From NCBI GenBank assembly GCA_037349105.1, contig JAYJMM010000019.1:124001-188000 (forward strand): 64,000 bases of DNA, given 5' to 3'. This DNA is from Limnomonas spitsbergensis. Taxonomy: Eukaryota > Chlorophyta > Chlorophyceae > Chlamydomonadales. The notes beneath the pieces are model-generated. The model was not told the DNA's origin. It searched no databases and worked only from the letters and a program-made list of their open reading frames with translations. Numbering within the stretch: position 1 is the stretch's first letter; each line of letters opens with the position of its first letter. Both the position numbers and the translations under genes were made by a program. Below are positions 45,401-54,400 of the stretch, in pieces.

Positions 45401-48400
45401 CACAAGCTGCCTCTGCAGCCCGCAACAGTTTCACTCCCCTTCGTCCTTCCTGTGCCATACGGACCAACTGGTCGGCATGCCACTGGTTCACCCTGTTCAT
45501 CCCTGTGAGCATGGCTACCTGCCTCCCACTCTCCTCCCCCCTGACCGCCGGCTCTGATGCAACCGCATCAAGCCTAGCTCCTGTGCGGTCAGCGGAGGAC
45601 GGGAGAGGCGACCTGGACGGAATGTCCGCATTCTGGTGGCATGCTCCAGAGCGGTGGACAATGGTAATGTCCAGCTCCTGGAGCATGAGTGCCCACCTAG
45701 CGTGCTGGCCCACTAGCGTCTGGTTGTCCATGAGGTAGGTCAGTGGCTCATGGTCAGTGATGAGGTGCACCTTGCACCCGAACAGCATGTGACGGTACGT
45801 GCGCGCGGCATACACTGCAGCCAGCATCTCCCCCTGAAATGAGGAGTAGTTCTTCTCACTCTTGTTCAGGGATCTGGACGTGCATGCAACCATATATTCA
45901 CGACCACTGTCATCGCACTGCCCTAGGACTGCTCCAATACCCTGCTTAGAGAAGTCAGTGTACAGCAAGAAGGGCCTTGGCGGTCCTTTGCCATCGGGCC
46001 CTGTTCCACTGTAATCCGGTCTGCGTAGGACCCTACCGCCCTCGCACATCTCCGTTTTGATCAGCTGGAACGCCTGCGACTGTTCTGGCCCCCACACAAA
46101 CGGGACCCCCTTGACCAGCAATGCATTGATGCATGCTGCCTTCTTGGAGAAATCCGGAATGTAGCAGCGGTAGAAGTTCAGGAAGCCCATGACTTCCTGA
46201 ATGTTCTTCACCGTTGCGGGCTCAGGCAGCGCCATAACCGCTGCAATCTTAGCAGCATGCGGCGTGAGACCCCGGGCCGACACGTTGTGACCCAGGTATT
46301 CCACCGTTGCACATCCAAACAACGACTTGTCGGGGTGTGCCCTTAACCCGACATTGTGGAGCATGTCCAGCATGAGTTCCACATGCTTGATGTGCTCTGC
46401 TGGTGTATCACTGTACACCAGCAGATCATCAATGAAAGCCACACAAAAGGAACTCAGGCCCGCTCTGGCGATCTCCTCTTCCATCATTCTCTGGAAGAAA
46501 GGAGGCCCATTGCGCAGCCCAAAATTGAGCTTGGTGTACATCCACAGCTCAGGTCCCATCCAGAATGCCGTCTTAGGCTGGTCCTCAGCTTTGATCGGTA
46601 TCTGCATGAACCCCGACCTGAGGTCCACCTTACTGAATATCTTGGCCGTACCCAGGTTCTGAAAAATTGTTTCCATCCTGGGGATGGCAAACTCCTGCTT
46701 AGCCGTACGCAGGTTCAACCTGCGCATATCGTGTGCTATGCGGTGATCAGTCCACTCGCCAGTCTCAGCGCTCTTCTTGGCCGCAACCACAGAGTTGGCT
46801 GCAAACTTGATGGGGCCCCCTTGGGGCACCTTCACAATGATACCTGCCTGTATCATCGGCTGGCACTTTTCTTTAAAGATGGCAGCCTTTGGAGGTGGCA
46901 TGTCCCGCGACTTCTGAAAGCACGAGCTGACCTCGTCTTCCAAAGCCAATGTAAACTCACCCTGCGTGCCGCAGTAGCCCGGCAGGTCTTCCATGGAGTA
47001 AGCGAATGCTCCCTGGCGGTCCCTGAGGCTCTGCTCGAGGGACGCCTGCTGCTCCTCCGTGAAGTCAGGGTGCTTGCCCAGCGGCCATCCTTCTTCAGTC
47101 TTGACATATTCCGAAGGTGGTTCAACCACACCTCCTGGCTGGAACATGTCGATCATCTCTGCCGCCTGCGGGTCGTCCACCGCTGCTGGTGCTTCTCCCT
47201 CGGTGCTGCTGTTGCGCTGCCAATCCTCCTGCTGGCTGTAGGCGCCCCCTGCCCCGCTGGCATCCCCCAAAGAGATGACAGCCGGCGGGCGCAGCCAGCC
47301 TGACGTAAGCTTTGCTGCCGCCTCCTGGCTGGACACAAAAGCACCCTGGCTGGCTGTAAATCCCCCTCCACGGACGCCCTGCTCAGTGGCCCTTGCACCC
47401 GGGATGCACGCTGACAGCAGTAGCCACACCAGCAACAGCTGGAATGCACCCGTAAGCATTCCCTTGAAAGCTGTACAGGTCAAGAGTCCCCTGCATGCTG
47501 GCGGCTGCCGCCCAGCAGGCGGCTGTTGCCCTGCTGGCTGCGCCAATAACGGTTCAGCATGTGGCCCTGGCCTCAACTGCTCTGTGGCCCATGTGATCTC
47601 CAGCTCCACCCGGCTGATCCTGCCTGGCTGGCAAGGGCAATCCCTGCCCGGCCTGCTGCCGCGATCCCTGTCTGCAGCCTTCCCCTGCGCCTTCCTTGCG
47701 CGGCGCATAGCCTTTTTTGACTTCTTCCCCTGAAGCTCGGCTGTTTCCGTCCAGGCTGCGTCGGCCCCTACTGGCCGCGCCTCTGACTGAAATCCCCTGT
47801 AGCGCTTGGCCTGCTGCCCCTGTTCGATTCTGTCTGCCCTGTCTGCTGGCAACTGCCGCCTTCTGATGGCTTCCAAGGGCGCGTCCCCGTATGGGCAGTC
47901 CTTGGTCTGGTGGCCAATCTGGGCGCAGATGAGGCACATGCCTGCCCTCTCCCCTGGGTCTGGGCAGGCGTGATAGTCGTGCCCATGCCTGCTGCTTCGC
48001 AGGCCTGGCTCCCCGGTAGCTGACCCACGGCCCCCGGCTGGATGCGCCAAGTCACTGCATTTATGGCATGCCCACACTCCTCTGCGGGTGCCGCCAATGC
48101 TCCTAGTGCCGGCACACGCCCCGCAGGCTGTACCGCCACACTTGCAGCACTTCCTGCCGGTCCCTTCCTCTAAGCTGACCATGCAGCCTAGGCACCGCTG
48201 GGGCATGTCTGCGACAATTCTGCCCGGTAGCTCCCTGCTGACTGTTATGCCGCTGGTTAGGCTGCAAGCTCCACGGGCTGCGCCTCTGCCCCGGATCTCT
48301 GGCCTGGGTGGGTGCCGCACTGGTGTCTGGCTGCTGGCGGGTCCTACCCGGCCCATGCCGCCTGCTGCTGCCTGTGCATCCCTGTCGCCCTGCTCATCGC

Positions 48401-51400
48401 CTGAGCTAGCGCTGTCTGTTTCTGCACCCTGTATGCACATAAGCCCGGGGGTATTGCTTGGTCGCCACAACACCCCCTGCCCTTCTCGGGTGCTAACCCA
48501 TTCTGCAAGCTGGCACCTCACTACCCTCAGGTTGAGGTAAATGTCATCGGCGTACACCAGAGCCGCCTGCTCTGGTCCCCTGCCGCTGGCCCATTTGGCC
48601 GCGCCTCTCAGTTGGCGCAATCTGCGAGCCAACCCAGTTTGCAGCTGTCTGATGGCTGCCTGAAGCCCCACTTCTAGCAAACCTGCTCCCTCCAGGAGCC
48701 CAGTCATCATGCTCAAGTGTATTGCTATGGTTCCGGTATCGTCCTCTTCAGGCTCTACCGCTGTCCCTTCAGCTTTCCTCAGCTGGTATTGCAGGATATG
48801 CCTGGCAATCCGCAGTCCCTCAAGCTGGCTGTCCGACTGCGCTCTGGCATCGTCCAAGCCTTCCCCTGCTGAAGAGTCTCCGTCACTCCGCTCCTCAAGG
48901 CAAGTCTGCCAATGAGCGGTGACTGCCGGTGAAACCTCGTCTATGAGTGCAATCATACTGACGCCCAGTTCCCTCTCCAGGTCTTCCAACGCCTGGTTGT
49001 ACTGCCACATCCTGGGATCTGGACTCTGTCCTGGCAACGCTCTGATTTTGAACCACATGCTGGACCAGGCCACGGCTGCGCTGCTGTTGACCAGCTCCTG
49101 GCCCGTCTCATACAGGCCCATCTCTTCCCTCCTCTGCTGATCAAGCCGCTCTAGACAATTCCCCAAGGCAGACTTCCAGCGCTGAGTGCTGTACGAGGCG
49201 GGGTCCCCCCAAGGGTCCCTTGCCACTGGCTGCACCGGCTCATTCATTTGTCTGTCCCTTGACCTGTTGCTGTCGGGCCTGGCCTCCGCTGTTACCAAGG
49301 AAGCCGCCATGGGCAGGACCGCAGCATGCCGCCGGTTCTTCCTCAATGCCGGCAGGTGCTCCCCTAGCTCAACCTCCCACTCGCGGTTGCGCCTTGTTTC
49401 CTCAATGGCGGCTCTCTCCCAACTTCCATTGCTCATCCACCGTTGCTGCAGCTGCTCCATTGACTCTTCGAAGCTCTGCTCTGGACACTCTGGTCCTGGG
49501 TATGCTGAGGCTGACTCCCCCGGCATGTCTGCACTCCTGGCCACTGGCCAGCCGATGCTGATCACGCCCACAGGCAGCTGGGGGCTGCTTGCCCCATACT
49601 CCTCATCTGACTCTGAGTCAGCCACCAGCGGTGGCAACCCCTCCAAGGGGTCTTCTTTCTCCCCACCTGGTAGGCTCGTGCCCCACTGGCCTGGATCCTC
49701 TCCCTTGCTGAACCCCTGGTTCCTGGTGGCAGGGTGTCCTGCTATCAATCTGCGTTCGCTGTTGTCCTTCGGAACACTGGTTCCGCCGCAGCTACCCGAG
49801 GGCGTCCGGGACTCTGCCCGGTCCCTGGTTTCCGCTGACGGTGCTGCCAGTTCCTGGTCAATTGCTAGCCACACCCACTCTGATGCTGTTGCACCTAGTG
49901 TAGTGACGAAAGCTGCCTGAAACGGCACACACGGCCCTGGCTGCTCTGAAGACTCTTGGGACCCCTCACTACTGTCAGGGTTGGGGTCCCATCTGCGGGC
50001 ACCCCACCTGCCGATCCTCCACTGACCCAGCGCTGGCTGGTCCCTCAGCTCCATCAGCTCTTCCTCATAGGTTCCTGATCCCACTCCCCTGAACAAAGGG
50101 TGCAGCGTGCGCACCCCTGCTGGGTGCGCCTGCTTCCACAACTGCACCGTCACGGCGTTAGCCTGCCAGTGAGGCGTCACGCTGCTGGCCCTGTCCTCCT
50201 GCCAGGCCTTCCTCTCCTTGCGTACCCACTGCTGCACGCAGTCCTCCAACCGTTCTAGCGCGAACGGCGAGCGCGCCAGCTCAAACTCCCCCTCCCACAT
50301 GGATCCGCTGTCGGACGCTGGTCTCGCCCCGTATGGCCATGTGGGGCATTCAAACTCCGCAGGCGCCCACTGCGCTCCCACGCTCCATACCTCCTGCATG
50401 GCTGCTGACATTTGTCCAGGCAGCATGGTCCTTTGCAGCACCATCATCATGATGGCCCACACTGCTGGATCTTTGCCCCTGGCGTACTCGTGCGCGTGGA
50501 ACTCTGCCTCCTCTACATTGGCACATCTGACAATGGCCACGTTCCCCTCGCTCCTTGCGAAGAAGAACACCGGCATGTCGTTCCTGGAGGCGTGCATGTG
50601 GATCCACGCCTCTGATACCGGGATCTCTTCCTCCTGCACCTCCTCATAGTAGTATGACACGGTCCGCTGCACTGGGATGGCTGCCCTGGCGTCCCCCGGC
50701 GCCAATCCCCATGGCACAGCCTGGCCTGCTACCACCCTGGGTATGAGGATGGCTGCCTCGATGATGTCCTCAATCCTCCTGGGCTTGCCCCCATGGCAGA
50801 GCCCCGCGTCGTCGTAGGTTCCCTCGGCCGCCTCACTGCTCCTTCCATACGTCCCTGCAGCCACTGCCTGCACGGGTACGTAGAAGGCGCACTCCCTCAG
50901 GCTGGGGTGTCCCAGCAAGCTGTGGGCACAATGCTGCGCCCAAGGCGCGCTCATGAATCCCAGCTGCGCCCCTTGCCAAACGCCATCGGTGCGCACGCTG
51001 TCGGGCACCTCCCATCGCGCCATGTCCGCAGCGCTCACCGCTGTTGTTCCCTCCTGGCACACCAGGCGCACGGCTCTGTCTACGCATTGTAACCAGACGG
51101 GATGCCGCCACTCTCGCTGCATCAACTCAGCCATCACTGTGCTGGGCTTGATGTACCCCTTGAGAGCTACGATCAGCAGTACTGCCGTAACCGCATCCCA
51201 TGGGAACACCAGCCTGGCAACTGCCTGCATGGCTGCCTGCCGATTGACGCACACTACCTCACGGCTAGGCAGCAGCCTGTGGTTTTGGATCCTGCAGATC
51301 CCATCCTGGGCATCCTCTGGTACTGTGAGCATCGCTTCAGTAGCCGCTGACCCCGGCAGCTCGTCTCCCAAGCGATACCACTGCACGAAGCTCCTGCCCT

Positions 51401-54400
51401 CTGGCTGGCCCGGCGGCAGAGGCCTGGGCTGGACATGCTCCCTGTCGCTGGTTTGGTTGCGGTGGTCCTCACCGTCCTGGTCATAAGCTGTATCCTCGTC
51501 CCTTCCGGCGGACCGCCTGTCGCTAACACCCCTGCTGGGCGGGTTACTGGCCGCCTCCCCCCATCCTCCGGGGTTGTACCTGGAGGTGGTGCAGCAGTGG
51601 TTTCTAACGGGTTCCGCGCCACCCGAGCTCCTCGCTGCGGCTTCCTGCGCCTCTTGGTGGCGACCAGTCCTGCTGACTGACCCCTGAGCCCTGGCGGCTG
51701 CCTCGTTTGCCGCGCTTCCGATATGCAGCGGTACCTCAGGGGTGCCTGGGCATGGTAACACAGACCCTTGGTCAGGCATGGGAGTGTCCACTCGTGAATC
51801 TGACCCCCTATCGGAGCTGGCGGAGCCATCCTCACTGGGACTGGCCTCCCCCTCCTCATCATTGTACTGGTGCATTTCAGCCTGTGCTCCCCTGTTGGCT
51901 GCATTCATAGCATAGTGATCTGACTGCTCCTTGATCAGAAATCTCTGCAACATGTTGGGCCAATCCTCACAAGGGGCCGGGCACCCCCTGCTCTGGAGGT
52001 CCCTCAGGACCCACCCTGCATGATGGATGGACCTGGCTGATCCTGCGGGCATAGTGCCGTAATGGTTCATAGCCAACGACTCTATCACCACCTTCCAGTG
52101 GTGCTTCTGAAGGGGCACCTGCCCTTCTAGCATCCACTGGGTATCCCCCGGTACCTCTGCCACCTGGTTGCTCTGAACCTGGGCAGTGCCGGCGGTCTGA
52201 ACAACCCCCCCATGGATCGATACCAAACACGTGTGCCTTGCGGGGCCCTCCCACCTGGGTGCCTCTTGCATCACTGCGCCCTGTCGGCCCGGTGGCCCCG
52301 GCAGCCTGCTCTGGCTCGCAGCAGCCTTCTGCGCCTTCCACTCCTCGAAGGAGGTACGCTGCTCGGCCTCGTAGGCCCTCCTTAACCTGTCCTCTGGACC
52401 CTCCAGGCTGTGGCCTGGTCCATCAGCCCTCACACCCCTCTCTGGGCCGGCTGGGACCCTAGGCTTGTCCAAGCGGCCGCTGCTGCCCGCCATCACCGAC
52501 CTCCAGTCTGGGCATGCGCTGGCGAAGTGCCCTGGCTGATGGCACTTGAAACACACTCCTCCATCTCGGGGTCCCAGGTGGGCTGGCTTGGCTATCCGTC
52601 CCTGTCCAACCGTGGCCCTGCCCGGCGGACTTTGGTCAGCTGCCCTCCTCCTGTCTTGTTCTTGGTCGCCCTTTTTGAACGATCTGGCCAGGCTCCCTGA
52701 GCCTCGCTCTAGGGAACGGCCTCGGGGCATGCTGCCCCTCTGCTCTGGTCCTGGGCTCTCCTTCCTTGCATGGATACGCCTGTCGCTGTCCCCCTCACTC
52801 GGGGACTTGCGCCACCTGCCCTTGGCCTGTACATCGGCCGGGCTGCTATCTCCTGTGTTGTGCTCCGTCAGCTGGCTCTTGACCCCTGGCGTGGGAGCCA
52901 CCGCCTGGTGCTCCCTTACTTGCCCTCTTTGGGCGCTCCTGCTGCGCTCCCTGGGAGCCTTGTCCTCGGCCTCAGCTGCTGCCTCTGTCCCCCTCCGCTC
53001 CCTGCGGGCATCGGGACTAGCCATCTGAGCTCTGTTGGCGCCCCCTGAGTTGTTAAGCCCAGGGTTCCTCTGTTGTGCTTCCGCTGGTGCCGCCGTGCTG
53101 GGGGGCTCGACTTCCCCCTCCAGGTCGCTATCCCACGGGGATGCGGGCACAAACGCCTCCTGGATGCTGGCTGCCAGCTCCGGGTCCACTTGCACCCGGT
53201 TTTGCGGCCTTCCCGCCTGCAGGTCCCCAATGGCCTGATACAGGCCTGGCAGTTGGCCTGCCCGCAGAACATACTCCTTCTGTACTTCTGTCATGACGCT
53301 GTCCACTGACTTGATGTCATCCCACCTTGCCATCTGCAAGCGTAGGTACTGCACAAAAGCCGCGCTCTGTTGGTACAGCTGTACCTCCATGTCTTTCAAC
53401 GCCTTCTGCGCGAGCCGCTGCTGGGCGCGCAGCCTATCCAACTCTTTGGATGCCCTGCTGCGCAGCGCCCCCTGGGGTTCCGCCTCCCTTTCGCTGTCTT
53501 CCTCCTCCTCCTCATCCTGACTGCCGGACTGGCCCTGGCTGGGATCTGCTTTGTCACCCTGGGCTGCTGCGCCCTGCTCTGCAACTTCCACCTCCGGGGC
53601 GACAACCTTGTCAGCCTTCCGGGTACCTGGAGCTGGCCTGCCCCTGCAGACCTCTTGCTGCATGGATTTTGGCGCCTCTGCCCGCAGCCCTGACTTGCTG
53701 AGGTCCAGAACCCTGTTGTCACAGCATTCCGCTGTGTGCCACCCCTTTGCCCCGCACAAGGTGCACGGGTTCTCCTCGCTGGGTGGGTTGTTCCTCCTCA
53801 GGAACTCCTTCCTGACTACCGGCATGGTCGCTGCCGCGTGTGCTCTGCGGATGTTCTCCGCCATCTCTGCCGCGGCCTCCGCCTGCAGCTCTGCACGGCT
53901 TTGAGGTTCCTCCGCCTGTCTGCGCTCACGCCTTTCCTGAGGCGGCGCTGTTGCGGGTCCGCTCGGCACCTCCCTGTGCAGCCTCTGGGCGCCTCGCGCT
54001 TGCTGCGGCTTGCTGTTTTGCAGGGACGCCTCGTGAGGCTCTTCATAGTTTGCTGAAGCCTTCATGGCTGCACCTGCACGGTGGGCCATGGCATGTTGTA
54101 AGAGGGGCTCATGCTCGTCCTCGATACTGGCCTCAGGCCATCCTCCCCTTTCGGCGAATCCGCACTGGATCCCTGCCCACGCCACGGCTGCTGCCTGGTA
54201 TCCCCCCACTGGGGATGCCAGCTCCAGCGGCAGCGTAAGGTCCCTGGACCCGCGCGCCCCCTGGGCACCCTCTCTGGGGCGTAAGGTCAGCCTTCCTGCT
54301 GCCTCGAGGACTCCATCATATTTGAGAAACTCAGGGTTCCCCACCAGATGTTCATATGCGTCAGGCGGCGTTTTCACCACACGGACCACTGTGGGCTCCA